From positions 1-5,727 of the forward strand of contig JACRAG010000531.1 in the NCBI GenBank assembly GCA_016213455.1: a stretch of 5,727 nt of DNA, written 5' to 3'. The notes beneath the pieces are model-generated. The model ran no database searches, was not told the origin of the DNA, and saw only the letters and a program-made list of their open reading frames with translations. This document shows positions 1 through 5,510 of this stretch, in pieces; position 1 is the stretch's first letter, and each line of letters opens with the position of its first letter. A program made the position numbers and the translations under genes. Source of the stretch: Anaerolineae bacterium (GTDB lineage Bacteria; Chloroflexota; Anaerolineae; Anaerolineales; Anaerolineaceae).

Positions 1-9
1 AAGATGGTG

Positions 10-52
10 CGTTGGCCCAAAGCGGCCAACGACACCCTACGAAGAGGGTGTT
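10..52. other. Two adjacent perfect hairpins
   Basis: The first hairpin pairs CGTTGGCC (10-17) with GGCCAACG (24-31), 8 bp, around the loop CAAAGC. The second starts at the very next base: ACACCCT (32-38) pairs with AGGGTGT (45-51), 7 bp, around ACGAAG. The arms abut without a spacer, so the two could stack coaxially in RNA. Neither is followed by a U-tract, so they do not look like an ordinary terminator. They sit next to the inverted-repeat element at 54-198 and may belong to the same repeat or to the 3' end of a transcript that began outside the window. No function is assigned. Confidence 0.55.
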
Positions 53-53
53 A

Positions 54-198
54 TGTCATCGCGAGTCGGGCGTGGCGATCTTCCGCCAGGCAAGCATCCG
101 AGCCGACAATTGGTCTGTCATACCCATGAGATCCACGGCACAAGATGAGACCAAAAATTCACGACGCGTTTTCCCTGGCGGGCAGATTGCCTGTGACA
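54..198. repeat. Degenerate inverted-repeat element (REP/MITE-like)
   Basis: The element is bounded by TGTCA (54-58) and its complement TGACA (194-198). Inside these ends, GGCGATCTTCCGCCAGGCAA (74-93) matches the reverse complement of 171-191 at about 17 of 21 positions with one indel. The left end (TGTCATCGCGAG... GGCGATCTTCC) resembles a class of short interspersed repeats, common in environmental bacterial genomes, that start TGTCATTGCGAG. The 145-bp length, imperfect terminal inverted repeats and lack of coding signal fit a decayed non-autonomous element. An open frame runs through it (12-227) but has no family resemblance and reads through both repeat arms. The terminal repeats are seen directly; family membership is inferred from memory of the consensus. 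Confidence 0.5.
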
Positions 199-264
199 AA
201 GGGGGTGATTTAACGTACTATAAATAGATGATTCTGGTATTCTATTTAATATTGGTTTCATAAA

Positions 265-292
265 TTGACAAATCATGGTTAATAGCTATAAT
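265..292 (+). promoter_or_regulatory. Perfect consensus sigma-70/sigma-A promoter of the transport operon
   Basis: A TTGACA box (265-270) and a TATAAT box (287-292) are separated by 16 bp, both hexamers matching the housekeeping consensus exactly. The surrounding 200-300 region is markedly AT-rich against a GC-rich background, as expected for an active promoter with UP-like DNA. Transcription would begin near 299, giving a leader of about 114 nt before the GTG start of the binding-protein gene. Such a strong core suggests high basal expression restrained by a repressor or by the leader. Confidence 0.8.
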
Positions 293-300
293 CATTGATT
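290..300. promoter_or_regulatory. Candidate operator palindrome at the transcription start
   Basis: AATCA-T-TGATT (290-300) is a perfect 11-base palindrome that begins inside the -10 box and covers the predicted start site. Its left half, AATCAT, is repeated directly at 271-276 in the promoter spacer; the two 13-base stretches from 271 and 290 agree at about 10 positions. A palindrome in this position is a typical place for a repressor to block a strong promoter. The regulator is not in the window, and short AT-rich palindromes can arise by chance. Confidence 0.3.
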
Positions 301-412
301 ATCTTTGCGAGGCTTGACAACTCGATACAGGAGGTGAATCGGACCCATCCTCACCTTGCCTGGCCTGGACCCACAGGCATTGTTTTGTTCGCACACATCA
401 AAGGAGAAGATT
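299..412 (+). promoter_or_regulatory. Structured 5' leader of the transport operon, with the RBS that sets the GTG start
   Basis: The leader lies between the predicted transcription start and the binding-protein gene. AAGGAG (401-406) sits 6 nt before GTG 413 and decides that start. A second, even better Shine-Dalgarno match, AGGAGGTG (329-336), has no suitable start codon after it and is partly covered by a stem (AGGTGA 332-337 with TCACCT 351-356). A further hairpin pairs TGCCTG (357-362) with CAGGCA (374-379), or alternatively GCCTG (363-367) with CAGGC (374-378). GGACCCA occurs twice (341-347 and 367-373). No known riboswitch class is recognised. Confidence 0.4.
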
Positions 413-2083
413 GTGAAAAAGAACGCTCTGTACACCATTTTTGCATTGGTGATCGTATTGAGCATGCTGCTGGTTGCCTGCCAACCTGCCGCACCCAGCG
501 GCGAAAAACCCGCCCCTGCCAAAGAATCCAACAAATTTGAGGGCATCAAGGTTGAAGCCCCCAGCTGCGATTACGGCGGCGAGTTCAAATCCATCGAAGC
601 GGTGGACGAACTGACAGTCAAGTTCACCCTGTGCTATCCCGATCCCGCTTTCCCCTCCAAAGTGGCCTTCAACGTCTTCTCGATCGTTGACAAGGGTTAC
701 CTGGATGGCATCGGCGGCGATTCGATCAAGATGAGCGACCAGCCCAACGGCACCGGTCCCTTCAAACTGGTCTCCTGGACGCGCGGTGACAACGTCACTT
801 ACGAAGCCAACCCCAATTACTGGGGCGAGAAACCCGCCTACAAGACCCTCATCTTCCGCTGGTCCGAACAGTCTGCTCAGCGTTTGCTGGAGCTCCAGTC
901 CGGTCAGGTGGATGGCATTGACAACCCCGCTCCGGAAGATTTCGAAACCATCTCCGGCGATTCCAGCCTGCAACTGATCCCCCGCGACGCCCTGAACATT
1001 TTCTACATTGGCTTCAATGTGGACATGGCGCCCTTCAACAATGAGAAGGTCCGCCAGGCCTTCGCCCAGGCGATTGACCGCCAGCGCATCGTGGACCAGT
1101 ACTATCCCGGTGGCTCGCAGGTTGCCAATGTGTTCGTGCCCCCGGCGATGAAACCCGGTCACTCGGACACCCCGAAGTACTACGAGTACAACCCGGATGC
1201 TGCCAAGGCGCTGCTTGAAGAAGCCGGCTTTGACTTCACCCAGGAAGTGCCGCTGTCCTTCCGCAACGTGGTGCGCGGTTACCTGCCCACCCCCGACAAA
1301 GTAGCCCAGGAAATCCAGGCTCAGCTCGCCGAAATCGGCGTGACGGTCAAACTGGACCAGATGGAATCTGCGGCTTTCATCGACGCGACTTCCGCCGGTC
1401 AGAAAGCCTTCTACCTGTTGGGCTGGGGCGCTGACTACCCCGATGCGACCAACTTCTACGATTATCACTTCGCCAACGCCAACAACCTGCAGTTCGGCAC
1501 CGAATTCCCGGACATTGTTGAGCCGATCTCCGCTGCGGCCAAGATCTTCGATCCGGCTGAGCGCCAGAAACTGTATGACGTGGCCAATGAAAAACTCAAT
1601 GAACACGTCCCGATGATCCCCGTGGCGCACGGCGCTTCTGGCGTGGCCTTCAAGGCTTCGGTTGAGAAAGCCATGACCGGCCCGTTGGGCAACGAGCCCT
1701 TCTACCTGATGAAACCCGAAGGCGATCAGTTGGTCTGGATGCAGAACGGCGAGCCTGCGGCGCTCTTCTGCTCGGACGAGACCGACGGCGAGACCCTGCG
1801 CGGCTGCCAGCAGATCTACGAAGGCCTGTTGAACTACACCCCCGGCGGCGTTGAGGTTGTTCCGGCCCTGGCCGAGAGCTTCAGCGGCAACACGGAAGCC
1901 ACCGAGTACACCTTCAAGCTGCGCCCCGGCGTGCGCTTCCATGATGGCGCTGCCCTGGATGCGGACGATGTTGTCGCCAGCTTCAAGATGGTGTGGGATG
2001 CCAAGGACCCCAATCACAAGGGTCGCACCGGCACCTTCGAGTACTTTGGAGCTTTCTTCGGCGCGTTCTTGAACGCCGAGTAA
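413..2083 (+). CDS. Circularly permuted SBP_bac_5-type (peptide-family) ABC transporter substrate-binding lipoprotein
   Basis: A 556-residue lipoprotein that should capture a peptide-like solute outside the membrane and deliver it to the two permeases downstream. GTG 413 is chosen because AAGGAG lies 6 nt upstream and the product then begins MKKNALYT, a proper signal peptide with lipobox LVAC (Cys23). The in-frame ATG at 356 would destroy the signal. A Pro/Ala/Lys-rich linker spans 24-44. Family motifs are all present but in rotated order: VDELTVKFTL (64-73), GTGPFKLVSW (113-122), ANPNYWG (132-138), LQSGQVDGI (161-169), NNEKVRQAFAQAIDR (209-223), NPDAAKALLEEAGF (260-273), GWGADYPDATNF (337-348), then LVWMQNGEP (440-448), QQIYEGLLNY (466-475), PALAES (484-489), YTFKLRPGVRFHDG (499-512), ADDVVASF (517-524). 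The last block is normally N-terminal. Arg288 and Asp341 align with DppA residues known to bind the peptide carboxylate and amine, which suggests peptides; this is inference. The gene appears intact, so I do not call it a pseudogene. Confidence 0.9.
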   Translation: MKKNALYTIFALVIVLSMLLVACQPAAPSGEKPAPAKESNKFEGIKVEAPSCDYGGEFKSIEAVDELTVKFTLCYPDPAFPSKVAFNVFSIVDKGYLDGIGGDSIKMSDQPNGTGPFKLVSWTRGDNVTYEANPNYWGEKPAYKTLIFRWSEQSAQRLLELQSGQVDGIDNPAPEDFETISGDSSLQLIPRDALNIFYIGFNVDMAPFNNEKVRQAFAQAIDRQRIVDQYYPGGSQVANVFVPPAMKPGHSDTPKYYEYNPDAAKALLEEAGFDFTQEVPLSFRNVVRGYLPTPDKVAQEIQAQLAEIGVTVKLDQMESAAFIDATSAGQKAFYLLGWGADYPDATNFYDYHFANANNLQFGTEFPDIVEPISAAAKIFDPAERQKLYDVANEKLNEHVPMIPVAHGASGVAFKASVEKAMTGPLGNEPFYLMKPEGDQLVWMQNGEPAALFCSDETDGETLRGCQQIYEGLLNYTPGGVEVVPALAESFSGNTEATEYTFKLRPGVRFHDGAALDADDVVASFKMVWDAKDPNHKGRTGTFEYFGAFFGAFLNAE

Positions 2084-2093
2084 ATTTCTAGCC

Positions 2094-2146
2094 AAAGGAG
2101 GTTTGGGGATCCCCTCCCCAAACCTCCTTTTTCGTTTTTTAACGAA
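2094..2146 (+). terminator. Intra-operon terminator/attenuator with a second U-tract hairpin
   Basis: AAAGGAGGTTTGGGG (2094-2108) pairs perfectly with 2116-2130 over 15 bp, leaving the 7-base loop ATCCCCT, and is followed by TTCGTTTTTT (2131-2140). This is a very stable intrinsic terminator eleven bases after the binding-protein stop codon. A second small hairpin, TTCGTT (2131-2136) with AACGAA (2141-2146), folds the U-tract itself. Partial termination plus protection of the upstream mRNA is a known way to make more binding protein than permease. The stem also contains AAAGGAGG, a perfect Shine-Dalgarno-like sequence that would be buried when folded. Confidence 0.85.
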
Positions 2147-2156
2147 CCGATCTCTC

Positions 2157-3233
2157 ATGTTTCAATTTATCATTCGTCGGCTGCTCCTGCTTTTGCCCGT
2201 TGTCGTTGGCATCGTCTTTGTGACGTTCGTCATCGTGCGCGCCATTCCCAGCGACCCGTGCAAGGCCATGCTGGGAGAGAAAGCCACCGAAGCGAAATGT
2301 AACGAATTCCGCGAACGCTACGGTTTGAACGACAACGTGGTCATCCAATTTGGCCGCTACCTGGTCAACATGACCACGGGCGACTTTGGCGTGTCGATTC
2401 GCTTTGGCCGCCCGGTGGTGGATTTGATGTCCGAGCGCCTGCCGGTCACCATTGAGCTGACCATCCTGGCGATGCTCTTTTCCACCCTGCTGGGCGTGGG
2501 GTTGGGCGTGCTTTCGGCGCTGAACCGCAACTCGATCATCGACACGTTTACCATGGTAATTGCCAACATCGGCGTGTCCATGCCGGTTTTCTGGCTGGGC
2601 ATGGTGCTGGCCTATATTTTTGCGATTCTGTTGAAAGATACCCCCTTTGTTTTGCCGCCTTCGGGCCGGCTCACCTCCGGCATCTCGCTGATTCCGCTCA
2701 CGCGCTATTGGGAGATGACCGACGTGGCGGGGGCTCAAAAGTTTGCGGTCGATTTTCTTTCCAATACTTTGTTGTTCAATGCGCTCATCACCGGCAATTT
2801 CAAGGCGCTGGGCGATGGGCTGAAACATCTCATCCTGCCGGCGGTGGCGGTGGGCACCATCCCTATGGCGATCATCGCACGTATGACGCGCTCCAGCCTG
2901 CTGGAAGTGCTGGGGTTGGATTACATCCGCACCGCCAAAGCCAAGGGCCTCATCTTCAACAAGGTGATCACCCGCCACGCCATGCGTAACGCCATGGTGC
3001 CGATTGTGACCATCATCGGATTGGAGACCGGCGCGCTGCTTTCCGGCGCGGTGCTGACCGAGACGGTGTTTGCGCTGCCGGGGGTGGGCACGGCGCTGGT
3101 GCAGGCCATTCTGGCTCGCGACTATCCCGTGGTGCAGGGCTTCACGCTGATTGTGGCGCTGATCTTCATCTTCGCCAATCTGCTGGTTGACCTTTCCTAC
3201 GCTTACCTCGATCCCCGCATCCGACTGGAGTGA
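2157..3233 (+). CDS. ABC transporter permease, DppB/OppB type
   Basis: A 358-residue integral membrane subunit of a peptide-family importer; with the next gene product it forms the translocation channel. It starts MFQFIIRRLLLLLPVVVGIVF, the typical DppB first membrane segment (about 9-29). A large extracytoplasmic loop (about 31-98) follows, including YGLNDN and GDFGVSIRFGRPV, motifs usual at this point of the family. Further membrane segments lie near 100-120, 131-158, 225-243, 281-301 and 327-347. LPPSGR (166-171) is a conserved family motif. The cytoplasmic EAA-type loop that docks on the ATPase is at about 255-283, with DYIRTAKAKGL and conserved Gly264. The C-terminus DLSYAYLDPRIRLE is standard. 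The ATG at 2157 is preferred over an upstream TTG at 2103, which lies inside the terminator stem; no good Shine-Dalgarno precedes 2157, so translation may be weak. Cys35 and Cys48 are its only cysteines, both in the outer loop. The substrate cannot be read from this subunit. Confidence 0.93.
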   Translation: MFQFIIRRLLLLLPVVVGIVFVTFVIVRAIPSDPCKAMLGEKATEAKCNEFRERYGLNDNVVIQFGRYLVNMTTGDFGVSIRFGRPVVDLMSERLPVTIELTILAMLFSTLLGVGLGVLSALNRNSIIDTFTMVIANIGVSMPVFWLGMVLAYIFAILLKDTPFVLPPSGRLTSGISLIPLTRYWEMTDVAGAQKFAVDFLSNTLLFNALITGNFKALGDGLKHLILPAVAVGTIPMAIIARMTRSSLLEVLGLDYIRTAKAKGLIFNKVITRHAMRNAMVPIVTIIGLETGALLSGAVLTETVFALPGVGTALVQAILARDYPVVQGFTLIVALIFIFANLLVDLSYAYLDPRIRLE

Positions 3234-3240
3234 CGCCCTT

Positions 3241-4167
3241 ATGAGTGCCGTAACCTTACCTGTGTCTACTTCCAGCCGGGAACGCCTTTCGCCGGCGCGT
3301 GAAGCGCTGCGGCGGCTGAGCAAGCACCGCTCGGCGCAGATTGGAACCGTGATCCTGGTTTTGATGATTCTGGTGGCGGTCTTTGCGCCGCTGCTGGCTC
3401 CCTATGATCCCTTCCAGCGCCAGCTTTCGGTCAAGCGCCGCCAGCCGCCGTGCATTCACCTGCTGGGCTGCCCCGCCGATCAGCCGGAGCATATCTTTGG
3501 CATTGACGGCAACAGCCGCGACCTGTTCTCGCGCGTGCTGTACGGATCGCGCCTTTCGCTGCAGATCGGCTTCATCACGGTGACGTTTGCCATTCTGGTG
3601 GGCGGGCTGTTGGGCGCGTTATCGGCGTTTGCCGGCGGCTGGGTGGATAATGTCATCATGCGTTCGATGGATGTATTGATGGCTTTTCCCAGTTTGCTGC
3701 TGGCGATTGCGATTGTGTCGGTGCTGGGTACGGGGTTGATCAATGCCTTGCTGGCGATCGGCATTGTTTCCATCCCGCGCTATGCCCGGCTGGTGCGCGC
3801 CACCGTGCTGCAGGTGCGCGAGATGGAATACGTGCAGGCTTCGCGGGCATTGGGCGGCGGCGGGCTGCATGTGCTGTTCACCCGCATCCTGCCCAACGCC
3901 ATCACCCCGTTGATCGTGCAGGGCACGCTGGGCATCGCCGGCGCGATCATCGACGCGGCTGCGCTTTCCTTCCTGGGCCTGGGCGCCGAGCCTCCGCGCC
4001 CGGAGTGGGGCCTGATGCTGGGCGAGGAGCGCAACAGCGTTTTCTCTGCGCCGCACCTGGTCATCTTCCCCGGTTTGGCGATCATGCTCACCGTGCTCAG
4101 CTTCAACCTGCTGGGCGACGGTCTGCGCGATGCGCTGGATCCGCGCCTGCGCGGATCGGGCAGTTAA
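3241..4167 (+). CDS. ABC transporter permease, DppC/OppC type
   Basis: A 308-residue second channel subunit, partner of the preceding permease. An N-terminal cytoplasmic tail with EALRRLSKHRSAQIG leads into the first membrane segment (about 33-53), as in the OppC_N domain. The extracytoplasmic loop then carries the family signature FGIDGNSRDLFSRVLYGSRL (86-105), here with Asn91 where most relatives have Gly. The transmembrane domain follows, with segments near 107-130, 147-177, 219-245 and 272-292. The EAA-type coupling loop is EYVQASRALGG..ILPN (196-219), and ALSFLGLG (241-248) and GDGLRDALDPRLR (292-304) are typical family ends. ATG 3241 is taken because GGAG (3227-3230) overlaps the end of the preceding gene, with only 7 nt between the genes, implying translational coupling; an upstream in-frame ATG at 3187 would overlap the first permease by 47 bases and lacks this spacing. 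Cys71 and Cys77 are the only cysteines. No ATPase gene follows. Confidence 0.93.
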   Translation: MSAVTLPVSTSSRERLSPAREALRRLSKHRSAQIGTVILVLMILVAVFAPLLAPYDPFQRQLSVKRRQPPCIHLLGCPADQPEHIFGIDGNSRDLFSRVLYGSRLSLQIGFITVTFAILVGGLLGALSAFAGGWVDNVIMRSMDVLMAFPSLLLAIAIVSVLGTGLINALLAIGIVSIPRYARLVRATVLQVREMEYVQASRALGGGGLHVLFTRILPNAITPLIVQGTLGIAGAIIDAAALSFLGLGAEPPRPEWGLMLGEERNSVFSAPHLVIFPGLAIMLTVLSFNLLGDGLRDALDPRLRGSGS

Positions 4168-4188
4168 TGGGGCGTGTCGTAAATCATG

Positions 4189-4219
4189 CGGGCGGACCAG
4201 TCGGTCCGCCCGTTTTCTT
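4189..4219 (+). terminator. Intrinsic terminator ending the transport operon
   Basis: CGGGCGGACC (4189-4198) pairs perfectly with GGTCCGCCCG (4203-4212), 10 bp with the tetraloop AGTC, followed by TTTTCTT (4213-4219). It lies 22 nt after the stop codon of the second permease. Its position shows that the operon is just three genes and that ATPase subunits are not co-transcribed here. Confidence 0.92.
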
Positions 4220-4341
4220 ATCGACACATCCTTACCCATAAATCGTTTTTTGCCCGGTTAACCTTCTGAAACAGGCTTCGCGGCAGCTTTATTTTCTTTG
4301 CCCCTTCCCTGTCAACGGTGAAGGAGGATTTTTGGCGTTTT

Positions 4342-4366
4342 CCCCGCCCCAAAGCCTGGGGCGGGG
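4342..4366. repeat. Perfect GC-rich hairpin between convergent operons
   Basis: CCCCGCCCC (4342-4350) pairs with GGGGCGGGG (4358-4366), 9 bp, around AAAGCCT. It lies about 50 bp beyond the stop codon of the minus-strand membrane-protein gene, where that operon needs a terminator, but on the minus strand it is followed by AAAACGCC and not by a U-tract. It may stop or protect the minus-strand mRNA without a classic tail. The rest of the gap (4220-4341) shows only a weak stem, CCTTC (4303-4307) with GAAGG (4320-4324) before a T-run, and no gene. Confidence 0.5.
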
Positions 4367-4414
4367 TCAGCGGTGGGGTTGGTTAAGGATTGGTTTCCTA
4401 TCGATCGGAAGCGC

Positions 4415-5017
4415 TCATCCCCCGGATGGCGCGTACACAGCCACGCTGTCGCCGCGGTCATGGACCAGGCAGCCGCGGCGGGAGCGCAGCACCAGCCCCA
4501 CGATGAACAGGTCGCCCACCGCGCCGCTGGTGTTCAGCCCGATCACCAGCGCCAGCGCAAAGGTCCAGGCGGGTACCAGCAGCATCAACAGCAGGCACAC
4601 CAGGTCGATCAGGATCAGCGGAGCCAGGCCAATCACGGTGTAGGCCCGGGCAGGGATGTACCAGTCCGGCGCGGCGGCGTAGGCGTAGGCCAGGCGCAGG
4701 GCAAAAACCGGGCGCGTGCGGGTGAAGACGTAGAAAAACAGACCGTGAATGGCTTCGTGCACCACCAGGTTGACCACGGTCAGCCCCACCAGCCGCGCCA
4801 GTGTGCCCAGCATGGAGTCGCCGGTAAAGGTCAGGCTGACCCCGCCGGGACGCATCAGGATCAACAGCGCATTCAACGCCAGCATGACCAGGAAAAAGGC
4901 CATCAGCGCAGCCAGGTTCAGGCCCAGCGCCAGGTTGCGGTCGCGCAGCAGGTTGATCTCCCTGGCGAGGGTGTAGCCCTCCGGTAGGCTGGGGGTGGGG
5001 TGCAGGGCGGTGCTCAT
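4415..5017 (-). CDS. Membrane protein of DUF3267 type (putative zincin peptidase)
   Basis: A 200-residue polytopic membrane protein. Likely membrane segments are at about 31-54, 71-97, 124-147 and 150-177. Segment two carries VVHEAIHGLFF with HEAIH at 87-91, the HExxH zinc-binding pattern, and NTSGAVGDLFI (162-172) supplies Asp169 as a plausible third ligand, the arrangement seen in DUF3267 and in site-2-protease-like membrane zincins. The region APDWYIPARAYTVIGLAPLI (116-135) also fits DUF3267. Peptidase activity and substrate are unproven even for the family. Start ATG 5017 overlaps the stop of the upstream gene as ATGA, with AAGGTG 8 nt before it, so its translation is probably coupled. 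A longer frame begins at 5071 inside the upstream gene and is not credible. The protein could instead be a zinc-dependent membrane protein of other function. Confidence 0.75.
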   Translation of the reverse strand: MSTALHPTPSLPEGYTLAREINLLRDRNLALGLNLAALMAFFLVMLALNALLILMRPGGVSLTFTGDSMLGTLARLVGLTVVNLVVHEAIHGLFFYVFTRTRPVFALRLAYAYAAAPDWYIPARAYTVIGLAPLILIDLVCLLLMLLVPAWTFALALVIGLNTSGAVGDLFIVGLVLRSRRGCLVHDRGDSVAVYAPSGG

Positions 5018-5478
5018 GCGCAGCGCACCTTGAGCACAATTTTCTTCACCCTGCCGGGCTGTGCGGCGCACAGCTTGGGGGCGTGCGCGTCTTCGGGGAA
5101 GAACACCGCCGCCTGCCCGGCTTTGACCAGCACCGGCGTCAGGCGCGCGGGGGGCAGGCTGCCGTGCAGCACGTCCTTCTCGGGGTTGTAGGGCGTGGGG
5201 TCTTGCAGCTCATCCACCCGCGCCCAGCCCATCACCTCCTCGCCTTCGACGACGTATTGAATGTCGATATAGGCGCGGTGGGCTTCCAGGCGCACCGGTT
5301 CGGCGGCGGGCTGGGTCTCGAAGATCTGCAGCATGGCGTACACGTCTGCGCCGTCCACGTCCAGGCGTTCGGGCAGGTCGTCTGCGCGGCGGTTGCGCTG
5401 CAAAAAGTCCAGCGCGGTTTTCAGGTTGGGGGTCAGGGCCAGCTGGCGGGCCAGGTCATCCAGGGCGGCGACAAGCAT
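5014..5478 (-). CDS. YhcH/YjgK/YiaL (DUF386) family protein
   Basis: A 154-residue soluble protein, the usual length for this cupin-like beta-sandwich family, which includes E. coli YhcH (NanQ), YiaL and EbgC, linked to sugar handling such as sialic-acid anomerisation or a beta-galactosidase accessory role. The metal-site pattern is present: LEAHRAYIDIQ (64-74, with Glu65 and His67), GEE (79-81), and FFPEDAHAP (126-134) with His132. The C-terminal VKKIVLKV (144-151) strand is also standard. The start ATG 5478 is supported by GAGGAA (5489-5484) five bases upstream and by an extended -10 promoter about 30 bp further up. It is the first gene of a two-gene minus-strand operon and overlaps the membrane zincin by ATGA. 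No sugar catabolic gene lies beside it in this window, so the substrate cannot be named. Confidence 0.88.
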   Translation of the reverse strand: MLVAALDDLARQLALTPNLKTALDFLQRNRRADDLPERLDVDGADVYAMLQIFETQPAAEPVRLEAHRAYIDIQYVVEGEEVMGWARVDELQDPTPYNPEKDVLHGSLPPARLTPVLVKAGQAAVFFPEDAHAPKLCAAQPGRVKKIVLKVRCA

Positions 5479-5510
5479 GCGGGTTCCTCACGGGTCAATG
5501 GAATGGCATC

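Noticed and set aside
12..227. 71-codon plus-strand frame at the left edge
   Set aside because: It runs through hairpins and both arms of the inverted-repeat element and shows no protein family features.
356..412. ATG 356 as the start of the binding protein
   Set aside because: It has no ribosome site and adds 19 residues in front of a proper signal peptide; GTG 413 has AAGGAG at the right distance.
413..2083. Binding-protein gene as a truncated pseudogene or two fused gene fragments
   Set aside because: Every canonical block is present once, there is no frameshift, and signal, linker and stop are well formed; rotation explains the order better than decay.
398..2158. 586-codon minus-strand open frame covering the binding-protein gene
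   Set aside because: It is an antisense shadow: its translation is repetitive in Gly/Val/His/Arg with no family motif, while the plus strand has a lipoprotein signal, ribosome site and clear SBP motifs.
2139..3323. 394-codon minus-strand open frame over the first permease
   Set aside because: His/Gln/Arg-rich shadow of a GC-rich gene with no motif and no ribosome site; the plus strand encodes a clear permease.
4283..4317. Minus-strand TTGACA followed by an AT-rich stretch as a promoter
   Set aside because: No acceptable -10 hexamer at proper spacing and no minus-strand gene downstream of it in the window.
4373..4987. 204-codon plus-strand frame opposite the membrane zincin gene
   Set aside because: Gln/His/Arg-rich antisense shadow; the minus strand encodes membrane segments and HEAIH, with an ATGA overlap to its neighbour.
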